Origin: Leisingera sp. S132
GTDB lineage: Bacteria > Pseudomonadota > Alphaproteobacteria > Rhodobacterales > Rhodobacteraceae
Assembly (NCBI RefSeq): GCF_025144465.1
Contig: NZ_CP083553.1
Span: 206,501 to 270,500, forward strand
Direction: 5' to 3'
DNA: 64,000 nt
Position numbers and translations under genes: made by a program. How positions within the stretch are numbered: position 1 is the first letter of the stretch; each line of letters begins with the position of its first letter. The notes beneath the pieces are model-generated. The model ran no database searches and was not told the origin of the DNA. It saw nothing but the letters and a program-made list of their open reading frames with translations. Positions 45,349 to 53,607 of the stretch are shown here, one piece after another.

Positions 45349-47856
45349 ATGAAAACCCAAGTCAAAGCACTTGTTGTTGGCGGCGGCGCCGTCGGCACCT
45401 CGATTGCCTATCACCTGGCCAAAGCCGGCTGGGAAGACGTCATGCTGATCGAGCGTGACGAGCTGACCTCCGGCTCCACCTGGCACGCAGCCGGCCTGCT
45501 GCCGCTGTTCAACATGTCCTATGCGACCACCCACATCCACAAATACTCGGTCGATTTCTACAAGACCCTGGAAGAGGAAACCGGCCTGAACGCAGGTTTC
45601 GCCGTGGTGGGCAACCTGCGCATGGCGCAGACCCAGGAGCGCATGGACGAGTACATGCTCTACGCCTCCACCGCAGAGACCTGCGACGTGGACTATGAGT
45701 GGCTGACCCCGGATCAGATCAAGGAGCGCTGGCCGCTGATCGAGACCGGCGACCTGAAAGGCGCGATCTACCACACCGAAGACGGCTATATTAACCCGGC
45801 CGACGTGACCCAGGCGATGGCAAAGGGCGCCCGTCAGCGCGGTGTCGATATCGTCCGCAAGATGCAGGCCGATGCCTTCCACTGGAACGGCACCCACTGG
45901 GAAGTCACCTGCACCAAGATGGTCGAGAAGGGCGGCAACCTGGTTCCTTCCGACGAGCAGGTGGTGATCACCGCAGAGCACGTCGTGACCGCGTCGGGCA
46001 ACCACGCGCAGCGCACCGCCAAGATGCTGGGCATCAAGATGCCGGCAATCCCGGTCGAGCACACCTTCATCGTCATGGACAAGGACCCGGAGCTGGTCAA
46101 ATGGCGTGAAGCGGGCAACCCCGAGCACCCCGTAGTGCGCGACGCCGACAATGAATCCTATGCCCGCGAAGAGCGCGGCGGCTGGATCCTGGGCATCTAC
46201 GAGCGCGGCGCCCCCGCGCAGTTCGAGCACGGCGTGCCGGACAGCTTCCGCGCTGACTTGTTCCCGCTGGATCTGGACCGGATCGCCGAGCAGTACATGG
46301 CGATGGCAGAGCGCGTTCCGTCCTGCGCCGAGAGCGGCCTGAAAGACGATTTCAACGGCCCGATCTGCTACACCCCCGACGGCAACCCGCTGGTCGGCCC
46401 GGCCCCGGGCCTGCGCAACATGTGGCTGGCGGAAGGCTTCTCCTTCGGCATCACCGCCGCTGGCGGCACCGGCTACTACCTGGCGCAGATGATGGTGGAC
46501 GGCGAGGCCGAGATCGACATGGCGTCGCTCGACCCGAAGCGCTATTCCTCCAACTGGATGACCACCGAGTTCGCGGCCCGCAAGAACGAAGAGTGCTATG
46601 AGCACGTCTACATCCTGCACCACCCGGACGAAGAGCGCGAAGCCTGCCGTCCGCTGCGCACCGCACCGGCCTACGAGCGCCAGAAGGCCCGCGGCGCACA
46701 GTTCGGCTGGGTTAACGGCTGGGAACGCCCGAACTACTACGGCCCCGTCGATGCGCCGGCAAACTTCGACCACGACGCCCGCTCCTTCCGCCGCGGCGGC
46801 TGGTGGCAGTATGCCGTGGAAGAGGCGAAAGCCGTGCGTGAAGGTGTTGGCCTGGTCGACGCGACCGCGTTCACCAAACATGTCGTCAAAGGGCCCGGTG
46901 CGACCCAGTTCCTGGACTGGTTCACCTGCAACAAGCTGCCGAAGATCGGCCGCATCAACCTGACCTACGCGCTGACCGCATTCGGCACCACCCGGACCGA
47001 ATACACCATCGTGCGCAACGGCGAGAACAACTACTACTTGGTCTCCGCCGGTGCCTGGTCCGAGTATGACGCCGACTTCCTGCGCAAGGCGGCCGAGGAC
47101 AAGATGGAGGAGTTCGGCTATATCGAGATCCAGGACGTGACCACCCAGTGGGGCGTTTTCGCCATCGCAGGCCCCAAGTCCCGCGATGTGCTGAAAGAGG
47201 TGATCGTCGACGCAGATCCGGAAACCGCGCTCTCCAACAAGCGCTTCCCCTGGCTGTCGGCCAAGCAGATCGAACTGGGCATGTGCCCGGTCAATGCGAT
47301 CCGCGTGGCCTACACCGGTGAGCTGGGCTGGGAACTGCATCATCCGATCGAGATGCAGAACTACCTGTTCGACCTGCTGGAGAAGGCGGGCGAGAAGCAC
47401 GGCATGAAGCTGGTCGGTGCCCGCGCCCAGAACTGGCTGCGGCAGGAGAAATCCTACCGCGCCTTCGGCAACGAACTGGGCCGCGACGCGACCCCGCTGG
47501 AAGCCGACCTGCCGCGCTTTGTCGACCTGGAGAAGGACTTCCACGGCAAGGACAAGCTGGTTGAGACCGGCGTCCGCGTGAAGTGCTGCACCCTGCTGAT
47601 CGATGGCCCTGCCGATGCCGATCCCTGGGGCCGTGAGGCGCTCTATGCCGAAGATGGCACCCGTGTGGGCCGCCTGACCTCCGGTGGCTACTCGGTGGCC
47701 TTCGAGAAATCCATCGGCATGGGCTATGTGAAGCCCGAGTACGCGGTGGAAGGCACCAAGCTGCAGGTCAAGATCCAGGACAAGCTGTGGGATGCGGTCG
47801 TCACCTGCGACAGCCCCTACGATCCGAAGAACGAGACCATCCGCCAGAACGGCTAA
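45349..47856 (+). CDS. dimethylglycine-dehydrogenase-type FAD/GcvT fusion protein
   Basis: 835 residues. The FAD fold is VGGGAVGTSIAYHLAKAGW near the start, and STWHAAGLLPLF holds His46, which aligns with the covalent FAD histidine of mammalian dimethylglycine dehydrogenase. The C-terminal half is GcvT-like (GPGATQFLDWF, AYTGELGWELHHP). It oxidatively demethylates dimethylglycine or sarcosine, giving methylene-THF. ATG 45349 has GGGAG upstream; a longer reading to 45181 is unsupported. Choline/glycine-betaine breakdown is the likely source of substrate. Sarcosine dehydrogenase is the alternative. Confidence 0.85.
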   Translation: MKTQVKALVVGGGAVGTSIAYHLAKAGWEDVMLIERDELTSGSTWHAAGLLPLFNMSYATTHIHKYSVDFYKTLEEETGLNAGFAVVGNLRMAQTQERMDEYMLYASTAETCDVDYEWLTPDQIKERWPLIETGDLKGAIYHTEDGYINPADVTQAMAKGARQRGVDIVRKMQADAFHWNGTHWEVTCTKMVEKGGNLVPSDEQVVITAEHVVTASGNHAQRTAKMLGIKMPAIPVEHTFIVMDKDPELVKWREAGNPEHPVVRDADNESYAREERGGWILGIYERGAPAQFEHGVPDSFRADLFPLDLDRIAEQYMAMAERVPSCAESGLKDDFNGPICYTPDGNPLVGPAPGLRNMWLAEGFSFGITAAGGTGYYLAQMMVDGEAEIDMASLDPKRYSSNWMTTEFAARKNEECYEHVYILHHPDEEREACRPLRTAPAYERQKARGAQFGWVNGWERPNYYGPVDAPANFDHDARSFRRGGWWQYAVEEAKAVREGVGLVDATAFTKHVVKGPGATQFLDWFTCNKLPKIGRINLTYALTAFGTTRTEYTIVRNGENNYYLVSAGAWSEYDADFLRKAAEDKMEEFGYIEIQDVTTQWGVFAIAGPKSRDVLKEVIVDADPETALSNKRFPWLSAKQIELGMCPVNAIRVAYTGELGWELHHPIEMQNYLFDLLEKAGEKHGMKLVGARAQNWLRQEKSYRAFGNELGRDATPLEADLPRFVDLEKDFHGKDKLVETGVRVKCCTLLIDGPADADPWGREALYAEDGTRVGRLTSGGYSVAFEKSIGMGYVKPEYAVEGTKLQVKIQDKLWDAVVTCDSPYDPKNETIRQNG

Positions 47857-47876
47857 GCCCTGACGGAAGAGATGAG

Positions 47877-47908
47877 AAAGCCCCGGCCAATGTGCCGGGG
47901 CTTTTTTT
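47877..47908 (+). terminator. terminator after the DMGDH-type gene
   Basis: 11-bp stem AAAGCCCCGGC/GCCGGGGCTTT with 6-base loop, then a run of T. Confidence 0.93.
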
Positions 47909-48105
47909 GTTGCACCGCGGGTGTTGCCGGTACTGTGGAGGCAGGGGGCAAGTGGCTGTTCGCCGCCTCGGAACACGGTCTGGGCGGCCGAAAGGTGTGT
48001 GCCGAAGTATACCCAAAAAACTGTAGAAGTCGTTATACGAACACTTTATGCGTGCGTTTCATGACGTGAATATGGTTGCGGTGCTGGCCGTAATGATATG
48101 GGGGA

Positions 48106-49158
48106 ATGATCGTGAAAAACCGTGGTTGCATGCCAATTGCAGCATTCGCAATGCTCTGTGGGGGCCAGGCATCCGGACATGAAGCATGGCTGTTGACTCC
48201 TGCGGAGCTGGAGACACTGGCGCATGCATCTTTGCCGCCGCTTTTTCAGAATTTCGAACTTTTACAGGCGGCCTCTATCATTGCGGGCATTGTCTTGTTC
48301 GCGGCGGTTCTGGCAGAGGAAAAATTCCAGAACCTCGGCCAGGGACTACTGCGAAGTATCACTTTGCACACCCGGGACATCGGCCCGGCGGTTCTGCGCC
48401 TTGGGCTTGCAGCGACGCTGGGACTCAGCGCTCTTGGCGGGCTGCCGCGGCATGGAACGGCCCTTTGGACCCAGCCGACCCTGTTTGTACCGGACATGGT
48501 CCTAAGCACCCAGCCGGGCTGGGGCTGGCTTGCTATTGTGTCGCTTGCAACGGCAGCGCTGCTGCTGGCGGGGGCGGCAACCCAGCTGGCCGCCGGGGCG
48601 GTTATTGTGCTTTCTCTTGTGGGATGCGCTGTGTTCGGGAAAGTCTTCATTCTACACTACGCCGGGCATTTCATTGCCCCTAGTTTGCTGCTGATGTGCT
48701 GCGGCGGCGGGAAGTACAGCATTGACGCGCTTTTGCCCGCCAAGATTACATTGCCCGGCATGAAGACCCATTGCGAAATGCACTGGGGCATGGCTCAGCT
48801 GCTTGCGGGCCTTACCTTTGTCAGCTTGGCAATCACCGTCAAGTTCATGCAGCCGAACCTGCTTGTCGCGATTCTGGAACATTCCTGGTTCGGTTTCTTC
48901 GGTATCCCCCTTCCGGTTGTGGCGCTGATCATGATGTATGTCGAAGTGCTTGCCGGGGTGCTGTTGATCTTTGGCAGGCTGGTGCGGCCGATTGCTCTTT
49001 TCCTGCTGGGCGCTTTCACGTTCTTTGTGATTATCCTTGGGGAATCCCCGGCGCTGCACGGCAACCTGTACGGGCTGATGTTCATGTTCCTGCTGCGCGG
49101 CGGCACGCCGGTCGTTCTGAGTGTGAGCTGGCGCCGCAGCGCTGATGCCAGCGTATAA
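48106..49158 (+). CDS. multi-spanning membrane protein with DoxX-like C-terminal part
   Basis: 350 residues. A signal-like N-terminus is followed by GHEAWLLTPAELE and about eight membrane segments. The last four (from HWGMAQLLAGLTFVSLAITVK on) resemble DoxX-type quartets. Start may be ATG 48106 or GTG 48112, the latter six bases from GGGGGA. The substrate is unknown. The next gene starts 17 bases on, so they probably form an operon. Confidence 0.65.
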   Translation: MIVKNRGCMPIAAFAMLCGGQASGHEAWLLTPAELETLAHASLPPLFQNFELLQAASIIAGIVLFAAVLAEEKFQNLGQGLLRSITLHTRDIGPAVLRLGLAATLGLSALGGLPRHGTALWTQPTLFVPDMVLSTQPGWGWLAIVSLATAALLLAGAATQLAAGAVIVLSLVGCAVFGKVFILHYAGHFIAPSLLLMCCGGGKYSIDALLPAKITLPGMKTHCEMHWGMAQLLAGLTFVSLAITVKFMQPNLLVAILEHSWFGFFGIPLPVVALIMMYVEVLAGVLLIFGRLVRPIALFLLGAFTFFVIILGESPALHGNLYGLMFMFLLRGGTPVVLSVSWRRSADASV

Positions 49159-49174
49159 GAGGCCGTGAAGACCG

Positions 49175-49645
49175 GTGGCCGAGAGCAGTCTCAAAACCGC
49201 ATTGTTCATTGGGTCCGCTGCGGCGCTTGTCATCGGGCTGGTGAACTATTGCGTGGCGGAAACCGGGGTCTCTGAACAGGTGCCGCGCGCAGTCTTTCTC
49301 GAAGTCGGGCAGCATGAACCGCTGCCTGGCCTACAGCTTAGAACAGAACAGGCGGCAGGCGGCGAATGGCTGCTGCACATTGATGCCATCCATTTCACCT
49401 TCAGCGATGTTTGCCTGGTGCAGGCCAGTGGAACGCATACCGGCCACGCCCATGTGTACCAGGGCGGAGAAAAGGTGGGGACCGCCTTTACGCCGGTGTT
49501 TTCGCTAGGCAGGCTTGAGCCGGGGCAGCATGAATTCTCCGTTATGCTGCGGGCGCAGGATCACCGGGCGCTGATTGGTCCCTATGGCCTGATAGCCGCG
49601 CGTGTCAAAGTGACTGTGCCTGGGCCGCCAAAGAATATGATCTGA
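49175..49645 (+). CDS. membrane-anchored protein with His-rich motif, unknown function
   Basis: 156 residues, GTG start at 49175. One N-terminal helix (TALFIGSAAALVIGLVNY) is followed by an extracytoplasmic beta-rich domain. THTGHAHVYQGGEKVG contains three histidines in six residues and could bind copper or another metal. A second conserved-looking element is LGRLEPGQHEFSVMLRAQDHR. No family name is recognised. It is the partner of the upstream membrane protein and is followed by a 14-bp hairpin. Confidence 0.65.
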   Translation: MAESSLKTALFIGSAAALVIGLVNYCVAETGVSEQVPRAVFLEVGQHEPLPGLQLRTEQAAGGEWLLHIDAIHFTFSDVCLVQASGTHTGHAHVYQGGEKVGTAFTPVFSLGRLEPGQHEFSVMLRAQDHRALIGPYGLIAARVKVTVPGPPKNMI

Positions 49646-49651
49646 CGGCTT

Positions 49652-49687
49652 TCTGTCTGACCGGCCTCTTCCCGCCGGTCAGACAGA
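49652..49687. terminator. hairpin after the 49175 gene
   Basis: 14-bp perfect stem (49652-49665 with 49674-49687) and 8-base loop. No T-tract. Confidence 0.7.
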
Positions 49688-49746
49688 CACGCGGATCTGG
49701 TATTCGCCAATTCGCGGCATCCCCGCCGCCGCGGTCTTTTGCGCAA

Positions 49747-49809
49747 TCAACCCTCAGCGGTTTCAGCCAGCTCCATGTGGCCCCAGCCGCGCGACAGCGC
49801 GCGGCGCAA
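49747..49809 (-). pseudogene. remnant of the 3' end of an HD-domain gene
   Basis: Read on the minus strand it encodes LRRALSRGWGHMELAETAEG then stop. This matches the last residues of the HD-domain protein at 52914 (LRRVLSRGWGHMELAETAEE). Nucleotide identity is evident across CCATGTGGCCCCAGCCGCGC and beyond. Only these 20 codons are left; upstream the azoreductase gene takes over 4 bases away. It looks like the scar of a duplication or gene replacement. Confidence 0.8.
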
Positions 49810-49812
49810 CCC

Positions 49813-50436
49813 TCAGGAGGCCAGCTTTTCCGCTTCGGCGGCGGCGGCCTGGAAACCGGCCTCCGGGTCGGCCGTGAGCAGCGTCGGCTGGAAGCGGAGT
49901 TCCGCGATGTCCTCCACTCCGGCCTGATTCAGCCAGAACTTCAGATAGGCCGACTGGTGATCCACCCCGAAGGCAGGCGATGGCATACCCGGCCCGTAGG
50001 CGCCGCTGGTCAAGGCCAGCACGGCCCGCTTGCCTTCCAGCAGGCCAAAATACCCGGTTTCGGGATCCAGCCCCCACAGCAGGCCGGGTTGATGAATCAG
50101 ATCGATGTACTGCTTGAATTTATAGGGGATGCTGCCGTTCCACATCGGTGTGGCGATCAGGTAGATGTCGGCGCTGATGAAGCGCTGGGCCATGCTGGTG
50201 ATTTCGTCCCAGGCGGTGCGCTGGGCGGCATCGTGGTCCTGGCCGGTGATCACGCTCATCTTGGCGGCAACCTTGTTGCCGTCGAAGTCCGGCAGGGGGG
50301 CAGCCGACAGGTCCAGCACATCCACTTCAAGGTCTGGTGTCCGGTCCTGAAGCCTGGCCAGATAGGCATTGGCGAGCGCAGCGGATTTCGACTCGCCGCC
50401 GCGGGGCGAGGCTTTGATAAACAGCAGTTTGGTCAT
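49813..50436 (-). CDS. FMN-dependent NADH-azoreductase-like flavodoxin-fold protein
   Basis: 207 residues. FMN-phosphate loop KASPRGGESKS near residue 8, TPMWNGSIPYKFKQYIDLIH (about 98-117) and LTSGAYGPGMPS are typical of the AzoR family, which reduces quinones and azo compounds with NAD(P)H. ATG 50436 is chosen for the fold start. It is divergent from a LysR gene, with a LysR-type site between them, so regulation by that LysR is likely. Confidence 0.87.
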   Translation of the reverse strand: MTKLLFIKASPRGGESKSAALANAYLARLQDRTPDLEVDVLDLSAAPLPDFDGNKVAAKMSVITGQDHDAAQRTAWDEITSMAQRFISADIYLIATPMWNGSIPYKFKQYIDLIHQPGLLWGLDPETGYFGLLEGKRAVLALTSGAYGPGMPSPAFGVDHQSAYLKFWLNQAGVEDIAELRFQPTLLTADPEAGFQAAAAEAEKLAS

Positions 50437-50528
50437 TCCGGGTCTCCTGTCTGAGGGAATGGGTGGTTTCGACAGAAGCAATATGAGGGCGCCACGGCCG
50501 CGCAAAAACGCATTGAATTGCAAAGGAT

Positions 50529-50547
50529 TTGTGCACAAAATGCACAA
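50529..50547. promoter_or_regulatory. LysR-type T-N11-A site between the azoreductase and LysR genes
   Basis: TTGTGC-N7-GCACAA, a perfect interrupted palindrome. It abuts the LysR ATG at 50548, so it would cover the LysR ribosome site and suggests autorepression; the azoreductase start is about 90 bases away. Confidence 0.65.
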
Positions 50548-51441
50548 ATGAGCGACTCTGGAAGCATCAATATGTTTGTCTGTGTGGTGGAGGAGGGCAG
50601 TTTCTCCGCCGCCGCGCGTGTGCTTGGGGTCGCGCCGTCATCAGTGGCGCGCCAGATTCAGCAGCTCGAGCAGGTGCTGGGCGCCCGGCTGTTCCAGCGC
50701 ACCACCCGCAAGCAGAGCCTGACAGAGGCGGGCGAGCTGTATTACCGCCATGCGCTGCGGGCCGCCGAAGAACTGGAGGCGGCCCGCAGCGGCATTGCCC
50801 GCATGACCGGCGCGCCTGCCGGTGTGCTGACAGTGACCGCAGAGCCGGATCTGGCCGTGGCGCTGATTTCACCGCTTTTGCCTGCGTTTCTGCGAGCGTA
50901 CCCGGAGGTGACGGTGCGGCTGCTGTTTTCCTCTGCTCTCAGCGACTTGGTGGATGGCCGGATTGACCTTGCGGTCCGCATGGGGCAGCTGAAGGATTCC
51001 AGCCTGGTCGCCCGCAAGCTGTTCGTCAGCCGGTCGCAGCTCTGCGCCAGCCCGGCCTATATTGCGGCTCACGGACGGCCGGAGCATCCACTGGACTTGC
51101 CGGGGCACCAGTGCCTGTCTTTCCGCACCTCTGCCGGTCAGACGCTTTGGCGGTTTGCCACACCGGACGGTCCTTGCGAGGTGCCTGTCAGCGGGCCGGT
51201 GCAAGCGAACGGGCTGGAGTTTCTGAAGTCGCTGGCCCTGTCCGGATGCGGGATCGCCTTGCTGCCGGATTGGACGGCCCGTAAGGAGCTCGAACGCGGT
51301 GATCTTGTTGCCGTGCTCAGCGGGTTTTCCTCACTGCCGGCAGGCACGCCCGTCAGTGCGGTCTATGCCGAGCGGCGCCAGCTGGAGCCGAAAACGCGCG
51401 CTTTCGTGGATTTCCTTGCCGCGCGGCTGCCGGGGCGGTGA
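50548..51441 (+). CDS. LysR-family regulator
   Basis: 297 residues. N-terminal winged HTH (GSFSAAARVLGVAPSSVARQ, residues about 16-35) and a substrate-binding effector domain (VTAEPDLAVALISPLLPAF onward). Starts at ATG 50548, directly after the palindrome. It most likely regulates the divergent azoreductase gene; such pairs usually respond to quinones or electrophiles. Confidence 0.9.
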   Translation: MSDSGSINMFVCVVEEGSFSAAARVLGVAPSSVARQIQQLEQVLGARLFQRTTRKQSLTEAGELYYRHALRAAEELEAARSGIARMTGAPAGVLTVTAEPDLAVALISPLLPAFLRAYPEVTVRLLFSSALSDLVDGRIDLAVRMGQLKDSSLVARKLFVSRSQLCASPAYIAAHGRPEHPLDLPGHQCLSFRTSAGQTLWRFATPDGPCEVPVSGPVQANGLEFLKSLALSGCGIALLPDWTARKELERGDLVAVLSGFSSLPAGTPVSAVYAERRQLEPKTRAFVDFLAARLPGR

Positions 51442-52115
51442 ACGGGACTGCATGCGGCGGGGGCGGCCAGCACCCGGGGGTGCTGTGAAGCGCACTGGTT
51501 CTAAAGTGGGAACCGCTGCATCCGGGTGCGCTGTTGTGCTCCGCAATTGTTGCGCGGACAAGAGCAATGATGCTTCTCGGCTGGTAACTGGGGCGGATAT
51601 TACCATAATTCAGGAAATCCGCCAGAGGGATAAATGTTCGATTTTCCCTTCAAAAACATGCATTTACCAATTCACATTCCGGAATGCCTCTGGCTAAGAT
51701 CAAGGAATGGACAGGAATGGCCTCAGACATCAGAAGCAGAGCTTTGCCGCGGCAGGGCTGCTGCCTTTCGGGTGGCGGCAGGGCTCAGCCGCGACGCAGG
51801 CAGGCGGTTCAGTTCCGGGGCGTTCCCAGCGGCGGGTAGCTGTCCAGTGCAATGCCGATTCAGCGCATGGCTGCTGCCGGGGCCGCTTCGGCGGTGTCGC
51901 GCGCAGCCGGGTCAGCGCCGGCTGCGAAATAGGCCTCCTTGCCGAAATCTGCAGGGACAAACTGGCGCATTCTGGATCTGCCATTGACGGGGAAGGGAAT
52001 AGACGAAGGTGAACGGGTGAGCGCGGAGACAGCTTCCTTTGTGCGGCAATACAAGGAAAGAAGCCGTCTCCGGCCACTCATCAACAGGTAACCTGATAAC
52101 GGGGGGCTGATAGGT
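51442..52115. other. 674-base gap with no intact gene seen
   Basis: Between the LysR gene and the frameshifted LytTR gene. A decayed copy of the 44-bp repeat of 37571 lies at about 51484-51556 (AAAGTGGGAACCG core is intact, ATTGTTGCGC edge partly). No coding frame with convincing features. Confidence 0.45.
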
Positions 52116-52849
52116 TTGGGGACGATCAAGGACAATCTCCAAAGCCGCAAAATGCAGCTTTTTGACATGTTCGGTGAACCGCCGCAGTTCACGGTGCATG
52201 AAATGATGATGGTTTTACGCAGCGGAGTGTTTCTGAAATACGCAGCAGCGGTGGTCTTGCTGCTGGTCGCGTTCGACACGCATGGATACCGCGAAGCCGG
52301 GATGCCGTTGCAGGCGAATATCCTTATCTGGATGGTTTGCGTGGCGGCGTTTGTCTTGGTCTATGCGGCGGTGCTGCTGGGCTGGCCGGCGCGGCGCTGG
52401 GGCTGTATCTGTACCGGCGCAAGCAGCCAGGCAGTGGACAGCCGCCCGAACTGCCGCCCGCGCCGGTTGTGCCGCAGCAGCCGGTTCAGCCGCTGAACGG
52501 CTCTGCCGATGGATACAGCGGGATTGCTGTTGTCGTGGGCGGGCAGAAATTCGCCCTGGACCAGCTGGGCTATGTGAAATCAGAGGAGCACTATTTGCGG
52601 ATATCAGCCGGTGCAGGAGAGCTGACCCTGCGTGGCCGGCTGGCTGACCTGCTGGCCCAGGTGCCGCTGGACGCGGGCCTGCAGCCGCACCGGTCCTGGT
52701 GGGTGGCCCGTGACGAAGTTGCAGGACTGAAACGCGGCGGTCAGAGCGACGTGCCGCTGCTGGCAGATGGCACGGAAGTGCCGGTCGCCCGCGGGCGCCG
52801 AGCGCATGTGCGGGATGTCTTGCAGGCCTGGCAGGCTGGGGCAGATTGA
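52116..52849 (+). pseudogene. LytTR-domain regulator with membrane N-terminus, frameshifted
   Basis: The first frame (TTG 52116) gives two hydrophobic segments ending VLVYAAVLLG. The coding signal then moves to another frame, reading LAGAALGLYLYRRKQ and, at its end, a LytTR DNA-binding domain (YLRISAGAGELTLRGRL, HRSWWVARDEVAGLKRG, LADGTEVPVARGRR). Adding one base near 52382 (GGC to GGCC) would fuse them into a normal membrane-LytTR protein of about 245 residues. No slippery heptamer is present. It is a pseudogene or a sequencing error. Confidence 0.75.
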
Positions 52850-52859
52850 AGGGCCGCTG

Positions 52860-52897
52860 ACAGCCCTCCGCCCGGACCACGCCGGGCGGAGGGCTGT
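52860..52897. terminator. long hairpin between the LytTR and HD-domain genes
   Basis: 16-bp perfect stem (52860-52875 with 52882-52897) and 6-base loop, placed between two converging 3' ends. No T-tract. Confidence 0.8.
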
Positions 52898-52913
52898 CCT
52901 GATCAGAATGGGC

Positions 52914-53516
52914 TTAGTCCGCCGGGGCCTCCTCAGCGGTCTCCGCCAGTTCCATATGGCCCCAGCCGCGCGACAGCACGCGGCGCAGGATCGGTTCGAA
53001 GAACGCCAAGGGCTTCGTCGGATAGTCCGGATCAAAGGCGCATTGGTCGTATTTCTCGCAGAAGTACCGGCAGTCCTCCCAATAGGGGCTGTCGCGGTAT
53101 TTGTCCCGGGCGTTGCGGTCGCCGCCAAAGTGGTGATTGTAGTAGAAGCCCTGGAACACGCAGTGATGCTTGAGAATCCAGTAGGTCTTCTCGCTGACAT
53201 AGGGCTTCATCATCGCCGCCGACAGCTCACCGTGGTTGTAGGGGGACAGGATGTCGCCGGTGTCATGCACCAGGGCGGCCACGATGATCTCGTCATCCGC
53301 CCCGTCCTCATAGGCGCGGGTCGCGGCCTGCAGGCTGTGCTGGTAACGGTTCACTGGGTAGGGCGTCCAGTCCTCGTCTAGCGAGCGGATCGCATCGAGG
53401 ATACGGTCCGGCAGGGCGGCGTTGTATTCCTCTTCGTATTTCTCCACAGCGGCCCAGTCGGCGGCGGTGGCTTCTTCGAAACTGGTCCAGGTTGGCTTGT
53501 GGCTTTTGTCCAGCAT
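52914..53516 (-). CDS. HD-domain metalloprotein
   Basis: 200 residues. The HD signature is HSLQAATRA, ALVHDTGD and YNHGELSAAMM, then LKHHCVFQG and a late aspartate in DQCAFDPDY. Such sites bind one or two metals, either for phosphohydrolase or, in PhnZ/TmpB/MIOX-like proteins, for di-iron oxygenase chemistry. The PhnZ/TmpB Tyr-Gly-Glu element is not visible, so substrate and reaction stay open. ATG 53516 is chosen by fold start. It is divergent from a LysR gene. A remnant of a second copy lies at 49747. Confidence 0.75.
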   Translation of the reverse strand: MLDKSHKPTWTSFEEATAADWAAVEKYEEEYNAALPDRILDAIRSLDEDWTPYPVNRYQHSLQAATRAYEDGADDEIIVAALVHDTGDILSPYNHGELSAAMMKPYVSEKTYWILKHHCVFQGFYYNHHFGGDRNARDKYRDSPYWEDCRYFCEKYDQCAFDPDYPTKPLAFFEPILRRVLSRGWGHMELAETAEEAPAD

Positions 53517-53607
53517 TGGCGCGGGTCCTTTGGTTGATCTGCTGGCAGGGTAGCGGCTCCTGGCTGAGCAGGAAAACGAATTGATTTGCTCAAAGTGAAA
53601 GGAAATA

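Noticed and set aside
44995-47976. A 993-codon minus-strand open frame opposite the DMGDH-type gene
   Set aside because: Same GC-shadow effect. The plus-strand flavoprotein with FAD and GcvT domains explains the region.
52360-52400. Programmed ribosomal frameshifting in the LytTR gene
   Set aside because: No slippery heptamer or following pseudoknot is visible; a one-base loss is the simpler reading.
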